Shown: positions 24,401 through 31,080 of the stretch, in pieces
Layout of the letters: each line of letters begins with the position of its first letter
Position numbering within the stretch: position 1 is the stretch's first letter
Source: Apostichopus japonicus
Lineage: Eukaryota; Echinodermata; Holothuroidea; Aspidochirotida; Stichopodidae
DNA length: 64,000 bases
Direction of reading: 5' to 3'
Assembly (NCBI RefSeq): GCF_037975245.1
Contig: NC_092564.1
Location: 20,749,984 to 20,813,983, forward strand
Position numbers and translations under genes: made by a program
Notes under the pieces: generated by a model
The model's database searches: none
What the model was told of the DNA's origin: nothing
Seen by the model: only the letters and a program-made list of their open reading frames with translations

Positions 24401-27400
24401 CTTCTTTTCATTTCTCCCATTAGGCACAACTTGTTACTGTGATGGTAACCAATAACAAACTTGTCCATGGTGACATTCTCTACAATGACATCTCTGCATT
24501 GGCTTGCAGGAGCAAATGGAGTCTTACTTCTTGAATTACGCAGAGGGTTATTATACTGCCGATCATATTCTGCAAAAATGGGAGAATCTCTTGAGAGGCC
24601 ACGCAGTTGCAGTGTCTCCTTTATTATACCCCTCTTTTCAGCCATATCATTTTCATTAATTTCTTTCATTACAGGTCCAAACTGGTTGGCTGACTTTTGC
24701 AGTGTACTGACAGCAGGACTGGGAAGAGAGATGCTGCTGAGCAATCTACGAGCTGCTGTTGAACTGATGGAAGTCTGATGCAAGCCTAACTGCAATGCAA
24801 TGTTTAGCTCTGAGGGATTCCTGCCAGGTTTGTTACTTTGGTTTAAAACTTTATAGAGGGGCAAGAGCTCACTTCTGTAGTTACAGAGAGTACATCCAAA
24901 CACAACCTTTGAGCCAAGTCCCACAAATTCCTCCATATCAGAAACAGATATGAGGAGCCCTGCACATCCATTGCTTGCCTCCCTGTGAGCCATCATAGCA
25001 CTATGATAGGCTCTTACTGTGACTTGCAAATTCACTACCCTGTTGCCTGTAGATTCTGCAACACTAGCAGGAGCCATGTTATTAAGCTGGCCAACATGGT
25101 GCTTAGTAGGCCTTAGTAACATTGTTTGTTGGGACTGAGATGAAAATATCTCAGGTCCTTTGACAGGAGAGTTAACTACCCTCTCATACTCTTCCTTGCT
25201 GAGCCTTTTATATGCAGGTTTGCAAGAGGACATAGTTGCCACACCTGTATCAGAAGGGCTAGGCATATCACCAGTGCAATTGGCATCAGTTTCATCAGCT
25301 GTACAAGCTGTAAAACCGAACCTGTTACCTGTTTTAAAGGTAGTTGCACGCCTACGATACATGCCTTTCCTTCTACCCATTCTTTTAAATAGTATTTCCT
25401 ATGTTATCCTTTAAAAATAAATAGTTTCCAGTGGCTAATTCACTAGTTTTGTTTGTTAGCAATTATTGAAAGTCTAAGCAGTTGAAAAGCTGTGCATAGA
25501 CTGATATCTGACAAGATTTACACTGAGAAACTAGTCAATATGATCGACTACAACGATTTGGGAACGCTGTTTGAACAGCGCCCTCACTTCAGATCTGAGC
25601 ACAGCACACTGTTTTACTGAGCTTTTTTGGCCCCAAAATCTGCTAAAATTCCTTTTAAAAATAGTGCCAAAGTAACAAGTACATTTTTCTCTTTCAACTC
25701 AGGGCCACAGCTATGTTCTAAAGTTTACTGGATGCTGGGATTGATGAAGATTTCAGAGGGAAGAAGAGAGGTTGGAAAGCAAAGTTTTGTCAAGTTTCCT
25801 GTCCCACAGGAACATTTCTCCCGCCTGGCGGGTTAAGTAGCACCAAACTGAGTTACTGTGCTTAAAACACATTCTATAAACCATAAAGCACCTTAGACAT
25901 GCAGTACACAACATTCATGCTTATGGTTGGCTTTTTATAACACCAGGGAACATGCTAACCAGTGGAGACTTGCTTCTTTAATATTCAGTATTGCACTGTG
26001 CATTTGGCCTGTACAATTTGTATGAGGCACAATATGAAGAGACACCAAATAGACAGATATAGAAACAAATTGTCAAAGTTATGTATTTTCTGGTTTTCAA
26101 GACTTCTCAAACTGTCATAAAAAGAGGTTTAAAGTATAGTTTAAAAATTTCAACTTTCGCTTAAGGTGGCATACTCCTATTAGCGTCTATATCAATCCGT
26201 GGCAAATGTTCTCCTTCAGGAAAAGTGCCAATTAGGAGCAGGAGAACAACTTTTTTGCTATGTTATCAATTAGGATGAGCTTTTTTGTGGCTTGGATGTT
26301 AAAGAGCATGAACAGAAGCACATGTGGTTAAAAAATTGGGTAAAATTGAGGCTATTTTAGACCAGTTTAGCCCTCTCAGGAGCAGCGGACGAAGATTGTT
26401 TACGGCCGAGTGAAGAGGTTTGTTTACAAGTGATGAAAAGTTCCGGCTCTCGTAGCAAAAAATTTTCACGGTCATGGTATGGAAAATTGATGGTGCCATG
26501 AAAGGCCAACTTGTCAGCTATCCAGTGATGGGTAGCGCTTAGCAAGTGAAAACTTCTATCTAGGCTTAGAAAAGGCATTACTTTTGTGATTTAGTGTGTA
26601 AGTCAATGGGGATTTTAATGGGCGTATGCTACCTTAAAGCATATTTCCTGGTGAAAAAAACATCTGATTAACGGTATATAGATTATAATCCTGTATTAAC
26701 ATAGCCCCAATGTTACATTCTCCTTGTCTGGAGTTCCAAACACGTGGTGACTTGTTGATAGTTGAAAACTTGTCATTGTGAACTTTTGAACTTGAAGGGT
26801 TGCCCTATTCCAATATTATGGAATAGTGGGGAATCCCCTATTTCTGTTTGTCTACGGATCACAGGTTTTAACCACGTGCGAAAAAGTTAATCTAATATCG
26901 TACGCTGAGTGTGAATGAAGGATGATGTGGGGTGCTTTTTTCCAAGGTTTGTGTTTTTCTTTTTGAAAGTGTATGTTAAAAATTAAAGGCCCTAATATAG
27001 AGTGTTAATTTAAATGTTTTTCTTGTCATAACCTTGCATGTAAGAGTATGTAGTTGCCTAGGCTATGCCACTGAATGAATGACATTGACAGTCTTGCAAC
27101 TAAGTGCTTTCGAACCATAGATGGAATGTTGAGGAAAATCCTGGTAGTAGTTACGATACCAGGATTCATGTTGCAACACTACCGGTTGTGTGAAATTTGC
27201 ACTACCGCACAACGCTTTACGTTAACATATATAGATGACAAAGGCTACGTGGAACAATGCCAGGTTGAAGCTAGTGACTACAGTTTACATGTTGCTCACT
27301 AAGAGGTCAGGGAATAATTTATCCAGTATCACATTGCAAAATGCTACACAATATTGGCAAATGCAATGACGTATAACAGTCTGGTACACTGGGACCATAG

Positions 27401-28436
27401 TACTTTATAAGAGACAAAATGTCAGAAACTTGAAACTGCTACACAAAATTTGAACACTTAAATTGCTCCCTGGAGGTTGGCAGCTTATTCTTCAGTCAAC
27501 GATTACCTACAAATGTCTTTGTACCCATATAGGAATTTCATTTATTCAGGAAGTGTTTTCAAACGTCCTACTCTTTTGAGTGTTAATATGGTACTGAATT
27601 TTTCATAGCACACAGCAGAAGGTTGCCAAAGTTGTATGGAACATTTGAGTGAGTTTAATTTGTTACAATCCCTTATTTTTGATGGCGTAGGAAGTGCACA
27701 CTCTTGTGTAACTTTACCCTATGTACTAACACAATTCAGACACTGAATCCTAATTTAAAATAGCACAAATCTATAGCATTCCTATCCCAGACTGGCACTG
27801 ATTTATTTAAATTGGGTTATATGCTACACCATCTTGTGGTGCTCCCTCTAAGGGCAATCTCCTGGAAAAACACTTATATTTCATGCTCAATAAAATATTG
27901 TTAGTACTAACAATTGACACATTTTATTATTTCAAGTTCCTATTTCAGCAATGTTACATGTTCTTACCTGAGTAGGGTGAGCTGGGTGCACCGCTTGTTG
28001 AGGGTGCCCAGTACTAGCTTGAGGAGGGCCAGGGGGATGTGGCTGAGGATGATGAACAGGTCCAGCATGCACCCCTGCCTGTCCCCCTGATGTATTCATC
28101 CTAATGAAGAACAAAACAATAAATATATTTTAACACTCAAAAGGTATGATAGAGGCAACCCTGTGTGGTGAAGATAGTTATATTGTTTTTAATTTTATTT
28201 TGTAATTATTAGGATGCACAAACTAATAATCACCGATATATTTTGTCTTTGCAAAGAAAAGAAAAATTTTGAATAAATTATACTTACGAGTACTGAGGCA
28301 TCCGACGATATGAGGTCAAGGTATCAACGACCTCTGGGTAGCCCTGAGGCAACACATGCTGGGGAAAACTAGCTGAGGTGGTGACCTCTGCCCCTGGTGT
28401 GACCCTTCTAGGAGGTTGCTGAGGCTGTTGTGACAT
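326..28436 (-). CDS. SIN3A: SIN3A transcriptional corepressor, 5' part (13 coding exons; 3' end outside window)
   Basis: Nuclear scaffold of the Sin3/HDAC corepressor complex. Joining complement(28288-28436, 27968-28100, 15607-15827, 12693-13056, 10475-10663, 4816-5043, 4191-4343, 3195-3278, 2895-3013, 1947-2065, 1306-1520, 730-887, 326-406) gives one open frame of 2,213 nt (about 737 aa), with GT donors, AG acceptors and matching phases at every junction. In order: a Pro/Gln-rich N-terminus, PAH1 (about residues 128-198, [11 protein letters not shown]), a Pro-rich linker, PAH2 (about 338-410, [14 protein letters not shown]), a basic Ser-rich linker, PAH3 (about 495-570) and the start of the HDAC-interaction region ([23 protein letters not shown]). 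PAH domains bind sequence-specific repressors and the HID recruits HDAC1/2. The domain match to vertebrate SIN3A is unmistakable. The start Met (28436) is the first in-frame ATG in its exon, but the N-terminus is poorly conserved. Large introns hold most of the mobile DNA of the left half. Confidence 0.95.
730..887 (-). CDS. SIN3A: SIN3A exon, HDAC-interaction domain
   Basis: Acceptor TATCTTGTAG, donor GTTAGTCT. Encodes [16 protein letters not shown] and [15 protein letters not shown], matching vertebrate LDVVLETNLATIRVLE and TSEVIHRKALQR. Confidence 0.95.
1306..1520 (-). CDS. SIN3A: SIN3A exon, HDAC-interaction domain start
   Basis: Acceptor TTGACAG, donor GTAGGCTA. Encodes [20 protein letters not shown] and [16 protein letters not shown], the Sin3 family corepressor (HID) signature, nearly identical to vertebrate SIN3A. 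Ends at RCEDERYE, phase 0. Confidence 0.97.
1947..2065 (-). CDS. SIN3A: SIN3A exon, end of PAH3
   Basis: Acceptor CGTTTTCAG, donor [23 protein letters not shown] matches vertebrate KFPELFNWFKNFLGY. It then runs through a variable charged segment ([11 protein letters not shown]) and ends in phase 1. Confidence 0.94.
2300..2420. repeat. Dispersed repeat copy (partner at 56,990-57,120)
   Basis: Shares the word GGAATGCTCCTTTAAGGCTA and further interspersed matches (TGATGA, AACTCCTCA, GGCCTAA) with 56,990-57,120, far outside the gene. Two diverged copies of the same interspersed element; class unknown. Confidence 0.5.
2895..3013 (-). CDS. SIN3A: SIN3A exon, PAH3 core
   Basis: Acceptor TTCTTGCAG, donor [26 protein letters not shown] and [10 protein letters not shown] match PAH3, the domain that contacts OGT and other partners in vertebrates. 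Confidence 0.95.
3195..3278 (-). CDS. SIN3A: SIN3A exon, start of PAH3
   Basis: Acceptor ATCCAACAG, donor GTAAGATT. Encodes a linker ending in [11 protein letters not shown], matching the vertebrate TESLFFDK entry into PAH3. Confidence 0.9.
4191..4343 (-). CDS. SIN3A: SIN3A exon, basic Ser/Thr-rich linker
   Basis: Acceptor CTTTGCAG, donor [22 protein letters not shown] matches the vertebrate VRNDHGGTVKKP segment after PAH2. The remainder is divergent and rich in Ser, Lys and Arg. Confidence 0.88.
4663..4746. repeat. 21-bp tandem repeat, 4 copies
   Basis: Four head-to-tail 21-bp units ending in CTACTGAAATAC, starting at 4663, 4684, 4705 and 4726. Lies in a SIN3A intron about 70 bp downstream of the PAH2 exon donor. 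Confidence 0.9.
4816..5043 (-). CDS. SIN3A: SIN3A exon, rest of PAH2
   Basis: Acceptor GTCGATAG, donor GTACGTTG. Encodes [19 protein letters not shown] and [19 protein letters not shown], the characteristic PAH2 core that binds amphipathic helices of partners such as MAD/MXD proteins. Confidence 0.97.
5044..5728. other. SIN3A intron, no feature seen
   Basis: Intron between PAH2-half exons up to the Ty3/gypsy insertion. Unremarkable AT-rich sequence with no coding or RNA gene signal. Confidence 0.6.
5729..5925 (+). repeat. 5' LTR, truncated at an internal deletion
   Basis: Starts TGTAAACAGGCTCC and matches 9136-9332 base for base. The match ends within GGCACCAGCA, where the 3' LTR continues TTGCTG but this copy continues into RT coding sequence. 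Confidence 0.93.
5926..8715 (+). pseudogene. Ty3/gypsy pol: RT (C-terminal part), RNase H, integrase
   Basis: Open for 946 codons from 5875, but the first 17 codons are read from LTR sequence. True pol coding begins at [10 protein letters not shown], in the middle of the reverse transcriptase. Positions in the fused frame: YLDD catalytic motif 38-41; RNase H YTDAS with Asp196; integrase HHCC zinc motif (His446, His451, Cys478, Cys481); integrase D,D(35)E with Asp513, Asp572 and Glu608; C-terminal region with HRNALKPC, like the integrase C-terminal domain of Metaviridae. The tail after it is Pro/Ser-rich. No stop codon or frameshift follows the deletion point, but without the RT N-terminus, protease and gag the copy cannot be autonomous. 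Family placement beyond Ty3/gypsy is not attempted. Confidence 0.93.
8716..9135 (+). other. Retrotransposon 3' untranslated segment and polypurine tract
   Basis: About 420 bp between the pol stop and the 3' LTR, T-rich, ending in AAAGCAGGGTGGGA, the expected plus-strand primer site immediately before the LTR TG. Confidence 0.7.
9136..10106 (+). repeat. 3' LTR (right end tentative)
   Basis: Left edge set by the match to the 5' LTR and the preceding purine tract. Right edge inferred from a CA dinucleotide followed by TTAG, equal to the four bases before the 5' LTR. Other right ends are possible. Confidence 0.6.
10475..10663 (-). CDS. SIN3A: SIN3A exon, linker and start of PAH2
   Basis: Acceptor GTTCCTCAG, donor GTATGTGT. 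Pro-rich linker followed by the PAH2 opening helix ([16 protein letters not shown]). The intron downstream splits PAH2 and carries the Ty3/gypsy insertion in antisense orientation. Confidence 0.95.
10664..12692. other. SIN3A intron with dispersed TTGACC-rich repeats
   Basis: No coding signal. The stretch 11,290-11,760 has several copies of words like GACCTCTGTTGACCCC and ACCAAGTATGAAGTTA, repeated within the stretch and echoed near 3,595, which marks a diverged interspersed repeat. Confidence 0.5.
12693..13056 (-). CDS. SIN3A: SIN3A exon, second half of PAH1 and Pro-rich linker
   Basis: Starts after TTTTCAG with [18 protein letters not shown] and [10 protein letters not shown] (PAH1 helices 3-4). 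It continues into a Pro/Gln/Ser-rich linker and ends at CATTTACAG|GTAAGA. The join to the next exon is in phase 0. Confidence 0.95.
13057..15606. other. SIN3A intron; possible MITE remnant
   Basis: No gene. CAGTGGCGG at 13767 resembles a hAT-type terminus, but I found no matching right end. A short hairpin (CCAGGGG/CCCCTGG, loop of 6) lies at 13962-13981. The rest is plain AT-rich intron. Confidence 0.35.
15607..15827 (-). CDS. SIN3A: SIN3A exon, first half of PAH1
   Basis: Acceptor GACGCACAG and donor GTAAGTTG. It contains the near-invariant PAH1 helices 1-2 ([18 protein letters not shown], then [15 protein letters not shown]), essentially identical to vertebrate SIN3A. It is separated from the upstream exon by the 12-kb intron that holds the TTAA transposon array. 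Confidence 0.96.
15828..17408. other. SIN3A intron, no feature seen
   Basis: Left flank of the transposon array. No coding, RNA or clear repeat signal. Confidence 0.5.
17413..17881. repeat. Module A, copy 1 (TTAA MITE-like)
   Basis: 469 bp with 18-bp imperfect TIRs, starting GGTGGCATAC and ending GTATGCTACC. Left flank TGAA (a TTAA with one change), right flank TTAA. No convincing gene: the short minus-strand frames in it repeat only because the DNA repeats. Confidence 0.85.
18463..18882 (+). CDS. His-Cys-box (I-PpoI-type) nuclease-like protein, copy 1
   Basis: The frame is open from 18379 (167 aa). I prefer the Met at 18463 (139 aa) because a TATA-like TTATATATACATT at 18356-18368 would put the transcript start after the first ATG. 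Numbering on the 167-aa frame: Cys56, Tyr73-Gly74, His92, then SHICHNSLC with His120 (general base), Cys122, Cys127, His132, Asn141 (metal ligand) and Cys147, then Cys153, His156/158, Cys162. The His-to-Asn spacing (21) and the Cys/His zinc spacings equal those of the homing endonuclease I-PpoI (His98, Cys100, Cys105, His110, Asn119, Cys125). Predicted role: metal-dependent DNA cleavage. No localisation signal is evident. It is convergent with the transposase, with 64 bp between stops. Family membership is strong; a role in transposition is inference. Confidence 0.82.
   Translation: MSDQDWMAWADGITEKMAKHTASGTRGCRMWTGAYTTSKPGAPAYGIIRTMLPLAAKRRAIRVHILAYALQNILQRKLVIISPSSRSFDISHICHNSLCVEVSHLSAESRSINNSRRSCKFDGACQGHGHYPDCLGFPE
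18883..18946. repeat. Convergent stop region with (GAGT)n, copy 1
   Basis: 64 bp between the two convergent stop codons. It begins with about five GAGT/GAAT units. Same in copy 2 at 23259-23322. Room for shared or overlapping 3' ends only. Confidence 0.7.
18947..21004 (-). CDS. Mutator-like/Kolobok-type DDE transposase, copy 1
   Basis: Intact 685-aa frame. Basic N-terminus ([11 protein letters not shown]), a Cys-containing region near 162-166 (CTLC), then a RNase H-fold DDE candidate core: Asp273 in EYDRQYNNP, Asp379 in TTDADGKA, and Glu552 in [11 protein letters not shown]. Between the second Asp and the Glu lie the family landmarks CYSGDHSDC (482-490) and [14 protein letters not shown] motif (588-592) and a highly basic C-terminal region (617-650) follow, then an acidic tail (DTDDDD). 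This pattern matches the 'Mutator-like transposase domain' proteins found in many aquatic animals, and TTAA flanks fit Kolobok. It would bind TIRs and cut and paste DNA in the nucleus. Start chosen as the first ATG. An A/T-rich stretch lies 20-50 bp upstream. No stops or frameshifts are visible. Superfamily name is moderately certain. Confidence 0.8.
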   Translation of the reverse strand: MGRRKGMYRRRATTFKTGNRFGFTACTADETDANCTGDMPSPSDTGVATMSSCKPAYKRLSKEEYERVVNSPVKGPEIFSSQSQQTMLLRPTKHHVGQLNNMAPASVAESTGNRVVNLQVTVRAYHSAMMAHREASNGCAGLLISVSDMEEFVGLGSKVVFGCTLCNYRSELLPLYKVLNQSNKPGRNPSELNIALQLGLHQTSISSTAARRLLSSISLPSPAVSTLQKSANQFGPVMKEINENDMAEKRGIIKETLQLRGLSRDSPIFAEYDRQYNNPLRNSRSKTPFAPASQCRDVIVENVTMDKFVIGYHHSNKLCLMGEMKRRRGHKVQCPGHKGCSANLRQDANIGDEQNGGKTCASKLLAGKNPVKVKFLTTDADGKACKGFNSIMSEAMQSKTENLLDQVHLNRSLRRALTGAEFSSDMFPAKTVTKKRLIQKRFAEDLTYRVQAEVTACRKVHKYDHCKVAKALSTCMDCLTKCYSGDHSDCPKQSFVCKRGRCYKFPFMPNAAKGSLIISNSDNAKLIELLKKRTCYKRLWSTRFETSTQKAEAVNNAFKVTNPKHSTTFARNSQYRDHSAIHITNNGPGESIASKMEAAGLRLSSNSPCIQTLKQMQRKQEYDKLRKRGRAYRRRRAQLRERKYKIHGRIKYINQHSCYKRDQLIHDHSYSKGGCDTDDDDNNYQ
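21005..21784. other. Cassette right arm upstream of transposase, copy 1
   Basis: 780 bp between the transposase start and the right TTAA; same in copy 2 (25381-26160). It ends in a weak inverted match to the cassette left end. The one longer open frame here (21251-21460) shows no recognisable protein. Presumably holds the transposase promoter. Confidence 0.5.
21789..22257. repeat. Module A, copy 2
   Basis: Identical to copy 1 as far as compared by eye; TTAA on both sides (21785-21788, 22258-22261). Joins the two cassettes. Confidence 0.88.
22839..23258 (+). CDS. His-Cys-box (I-PpoI-type) nuclease-like protein, copy 2
   Basis: Same protein as the copy at 18463-18882, residue for residue, 4,376 bp further on. 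The longer frame opens at 22755 (167 aa). All catalytic and zinc-binding residues are present. Convergent with the second transposase copy. Confidence 0.82.
   Translation: MSDQDWMAWADGITEKMAKHTASGTRGCRMWTGAYTTSKPGAPAYGIIRTMLPLAAKRRAIRVHILAYALQNILQRKLVIISPSSRSFDISHICHNSLCVEVSHLSAESRSINNSRRSCKFDGACQGHGHYPDCLGFPE
23323..25380 (-). CDS. Mutator-like/Kolobok-type DDE transposase, copy 2
   Basis: Identical 685-aa translation to the copy at 18947-21004, including the Asp/Asp/Glu candidates. Reads in the same direction as the SIN3A pre-mRNA in whose intron it lies. Confidence 0.8.
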   Translation of the reverse strand: MGRRKGMYRRRATTFKTGNRFGFTACTADETDANCTGDMPSPSDTGVATMSSCKPAYKRLSKEEYERVVNSPVKGPEIFSSQSQQTMLLRPTKHHVGQLNNMAPASVAESTGNRVVNLQVTVRAYHSAMMAHREASNGCAGLLISVSDMEEFVGLGSKVVFGCTLCNYRSELLPLYKVLNQSNKPGRNPSELNIALQLGLHQTSISSTAARRLLSSISLPSPAVSTLQKSANQFGPVMKEINENDMAEKRGIIKETLQLRGLSRDSPIFAEYDRQYNNPLRNSRSKTPFAPASQCRDVIVENVTMDKFVIGYHHSNKLCLMGEMKRRRGHKVQCPGHKGCSANLRQDANIGDEQNGGKTCASKLLAGKNPVKVKFLTTDADGKACKGFNSIMSEAMQSKTENLLDQVHLNRSLRRALTGAEFSSDMFPAKTVTKKRLIQKRFAEDLTYRVQAEVTACRKVHKYDHCKVAKALSTCMDCLTKCYSGDHSDCPKQSFVCKRGRCYKFPFMPNAAKGSLIISNSDNAKLIELLKKRTCYKRLWSTRFETSTQKAEAVNNAFKVTNPKHSTTFARNSQYRDHSAIHITNNGPGESIASKMEAAGLRLSSNSPCIQTLKQMQRKQEYDKLRKRGRAYRRRRAQLRERKYKIHGRIKYINQHSCYKRDQLIHDHSYSKGGCDTDDDDNNYQ
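26165..26633. repeat. Module A, copy 3
   Basis: Identical to copies 1 and 2 by eye, flanked by TTAA (26161-26164, 26634-26637). After it the sequence leaves the repeat (AGCATATTTCC instead of GCAAAAATG), which fixes the right boundary of the array. Confidence 0.88.
26638..27967. other. SIN3A intron; dispersed repeat copy near 27,390
   Basis: No gene. A short hairpin (CTATTCC/GGAATAG) lies near 26,806. Positions 27,390-27,480 share a diverged repeat with 62,408-62,495 (GAGAC.AAA.TTCAGAA, CTGCTACAC, ATTTGAACACT). Confidence 0.45.
27968..28100 (-). CDS. SIN3A: SIN3A exon, Pro/His/Gln-rich N-terminal segment
   Basis: Acceptor TTCATTAG and donor GTAAGAAC flank it. It joins the previous exon in phase (TCG-ATG across the junction) and ends in phase 0. 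Low-complexity [10 protein letters not shown]-type sequence before PAH1, as in other Sin3 proteins. Confidence 0.88.
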
Positions 28437-28460
28437 CTTGGCAAGGGCATGAATGCCACT
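28288..28460 (-). CDS. SIN3A: SIN3A exon with start codon
   Basis: Acceptor AG follows a pyrimidine-rich tract just right of 28460, and donor GTAAGT lies left of 28288. Translation probably starts at 28436 (AAGATGT context), leaving 24 nt of 5' UTR in this exon. It encodes a Gln/Pro/Arg-rich start ([11 protein letters not shown]) that aligns loosely with the QQRR region near the vertebrate N-terminus. The vertebrate MKRRLDD start is not seen here. A short upstream coding exon cannot be excluded. Confidence 0.8.
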
Positions 28461-28784
28461 CTGTTTACAACAGTACAAGAAAGAGCAACAATGATGAGAT
28501 TTCGCTAAGCTTATCAATTCACAATAAGTAACTCTTGAGTAATGATATTTCCAAAAATATTTTTAAATCAGGCATTGGTAGCAATTTATTTGCCCATTTT
28601 GCATAAGATTTTGCAATGTTATACCAGATTAACTATTCCCTGTGTTAGGCTATGATTTGTGGGCCTGTTGTTTGGTTTTCATGGTTATTCCAGCTTAGGC
28701 TGGTTTTATTCTGTTAGTAAAGCCAAGTTCTTTAGAACTTGTGAGCCTTTCTACTTCACACCTCTCCCATGAGAGTTGGTTCTA

Positions 28785-29428
28785 TTGAATTGAATTGAAT
28801 TGAATTTATTTCTACATTCCATTATTTACATTTACATTTTTACATTTACATTTTGAACATTTGAACATTTACATTTGAACATTTGAACAATTTATGATGA
28901 TGAATATAGATGGTATCAAATACAGTAAACAGTAAATATAGAGTATTGAAATAATATCTATGTGAAATGGAAGTAGAGGAACCAGAAATAAGTGGATACC
29001 TCTGGTCTGGTCCCTTTGTGACAAAGAAAGTGCAAAAAAAAACAACACCCACCCCACAAACCCCCGTCCCACCCCCCCCAAAAAAAAAACCCAAAAAAAA
29101 CCCCCCAACAAAGTCAGAATCTTATAAAAAGAAAAAGAAGCATAAGAGAAAAAAACAGGAAGTACAACTAAGATGGATTGCTATGCAGTAGGTATTGTTT
29201 TAGTTTTTGCTTAAAAGTATTGAGTGTAGGAGAAATTTTAATGGCATGATTAAGAGAATTCCAGAAGGGTACACCTGTGCTACGAATTTGAGAATGGTTA
29301 AGACTAGTTCTAGAGTAAGGATGGTGTAGCATATTCATCGAACGAGTGTTATAAGTGTGATAACTAGAATTGCAAATATAAAAGTTATTAAAAGCTGGTG
29401 GGAGAAGACCATGATGAAATTTGTACAT
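28785..29428 (-). mobile_element. LINE 3' end (CR1/L2-like), 5'-truncated
   Basis: Minus-strand frame 29428-29168 starts MYKFHHGLLPPAF and contains YNTRS, RTSLNHSQIRS and VPFWNSLNHAIK, the typical C-terminal tail of CR1/L2-group LINE reverse transcriptases. It ends with FKQKLKQYLL and a stop. The 3' side (left) runs through an A/C-rich, G-quadruplex-prone tract near 29,040-29,105. It terminates in an (ATTCA)n microsatellite at 28785-28806, as LINEs of this group often do. In a SIN3A intron, sense to the gene. Confidence 0.72.
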
Positions 29429-29429
29429 A

Positions 29430-30916
29430 AATATCCCTAGTTAATGTTATTAAGTTAATGTATATTCCACATATCAAGTGTGAAAGTTCAGTCAAGCTCT
29501 ACTTTGAAATTTAACATGCTTGCATAGTTTTCAGACTGACCTCAAGTGCCCCATGACCTATTCAAACATTAGGTTCCTTGCACATACTTATATCTTTCTT
29601 CTGAGATACCTTTGTAACAAGGAAATATTGTCATCTACATGCTAGTGAACCTGTAAATTTTCCATGTATGAGGTAGAGGTCTCTAGTTTTTGCTTGCATC
29701 TAAAAGCGTGAGAAAAATCCTTCTGGAGATTACAAATATGAGGTTGTAAGTTGTAAACCACTTGAATTTTCATAAAGCTATTTAAATTGATAAGTTTCTC
29801 ATGTAACTGGTACTATATCTAAAAATATCTATAAAATTACACATAGTTCTAGATAGGATGGTTAGTAATGATGGTACCTAACTGCAATACATTTGTATGC
29901 TTAGGGCTAGCCTATAGCCTTTTCTATGTAATACTAGTGTGTAGTGGCACCTGCTACTGTCATGAGGTCGTCAGGACAATTTTTTTTTAAATGAAACTCG
30001 TATTTATGGCTTACACAACTTTTGAAGATTTTATTTTTTGGTTGTTCCTGAAAGGATATAGGCTATGTCATTTTTGCAGTGCTCATATTGACAGAAGAAA
30101 CAACCTCAAGTGTGTTTGAATAGAATATTAAATATGTTGAAGTGGCAAATGTATGCCAGTTTTACATTTGCTAGTAGCCTAACATTACTCATTAGCAGGG
30201 ACTTACTTATTGGGCTATGATCACACACCAAACAAGTGAAGCTAAGCTTTTGTTAGATTTAAAATTGTTTGATATCTTAGTCCTAATGTTAGGGCCTAGC
30301 CTATGTCAAAATGTTACTGTATCAAGCATAGGCTTACCCAACTTAACAAATCTAGTGCAGTGAACGAAAACGACTTTGGAAGTATCTTATCCTGGCTAAC
30401 GTAACATTGCAGTACTTCTACTAAAAATATTAATAACGTTACGCCTAGGCTAGCAATGTAGCATTAGAACTAGGCTAACTATACAGTGTTAGTTTTACTG
30501 TTGCTAGTGTTACTTAGTGTGAGGCCTAGTAATAGTATCGACACATGCATATTTAGACCTAAGCTTAACATTACAATTTCGTGCACTTCGGATTAAAAAA
30601 TGTCAAATTATATCATAAAAACAAAAAAACCTACATTTCTGCTTTGGCCAAAGTAGCTCATATGAAGTATGCTAAAAGTATAAGTTAAAACGACAAAGCT
30701 TGTTTTTTCCCTGCATAGCGGATAGATTGTACAACCAAGATACGTAACCTTCTATTACACTGTGTTAGGCTGTATTGAAATTGGAGAGCAAAAGAAGCCT
30801 AACCACCTCGTAACAGAATATTCTGATTTACATTTTCTAATTCCTTCCAAGCAATACCATTAATTTCATTCAAAGGAACATTTCTTTATATCCTGTAAGA
30901 AATAAACGATACGTAC
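29430..30916. other. SIN3A first intron, no feature seen
   Basis: AT-rich with many TAGGCCTA-like words; no coding or RNA gene signal recognised. Confidence 0.5.
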
Positions 30917-31080
30917 CACAAACTGTAACTTCCAACAACTATGAAAACACTGTACAAAAACTTCTAATGTAAATCTCAACGAGGATTCCAACTCTTCAAT
31001 ACTGTATGTAGGTCTGCGGATTGATGAATATGGCCGCTACAACAACATGATTACTGAAAGTCGCCCACGCTAGGGTAGTA
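30917..31080 (-). promoter_or_regulatory. SIN3A: Probable SIN3A 5'-UTR exon and promoter region
   Basis: The coding-start exon begins with an AG acceptor, so an upstream non-coding exon must exist. The best candidate donor is GTTTGTG|GTACGT at 30917. The region just upstream (about 31,020-31,080) contains ATGGCCGC and other CpG-containing words, consistent with a TATA-less housekeeping promoter. The transcription start is a guess. Confidence 0.4.

Larger units (their letters stand above)
17409..26637. mobile_element. Tandem TTAA-type DNA transposon array (A-cassette-A-cassette-A)
   Basis: Two 4,376-bp units in tandem plus a third copy of the 469-bp module A. A copies: 17413-17881, 21789-22257, 26165-26633. 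Gene cassettes: 17886-21784 and 22262-26160 (3,899 bp each). Every internal junction is TTAA. The outer left flank is TGAA (17409-17412) and the outer right flank is TTAA (26634-26637). A has imperfect terminal inverted repeats (GGTGGCATACTCC / GGTAGCATACGCC). The cassette has its own weaker inverted ends (GCAAAAATGTGAAAATT / GCGAAAGTTGAAATT). Each cassette encodes a DDE transposase (minus) and a His-Cys-box nuclease (plus). TTAA targets are typical of the Kolobok and piggyBac superfamilies, and the protein points to Kolobok/Mutator-like. The array lies in a SIN3A intron. Confidence 0.85.

Noticed and set aside
28846-29191. Gly/Phe-rich and Pro/Lys-rich frames near 29,040
   Set aside because: Low-complexity C/A tract in the 3' part of a LINE.
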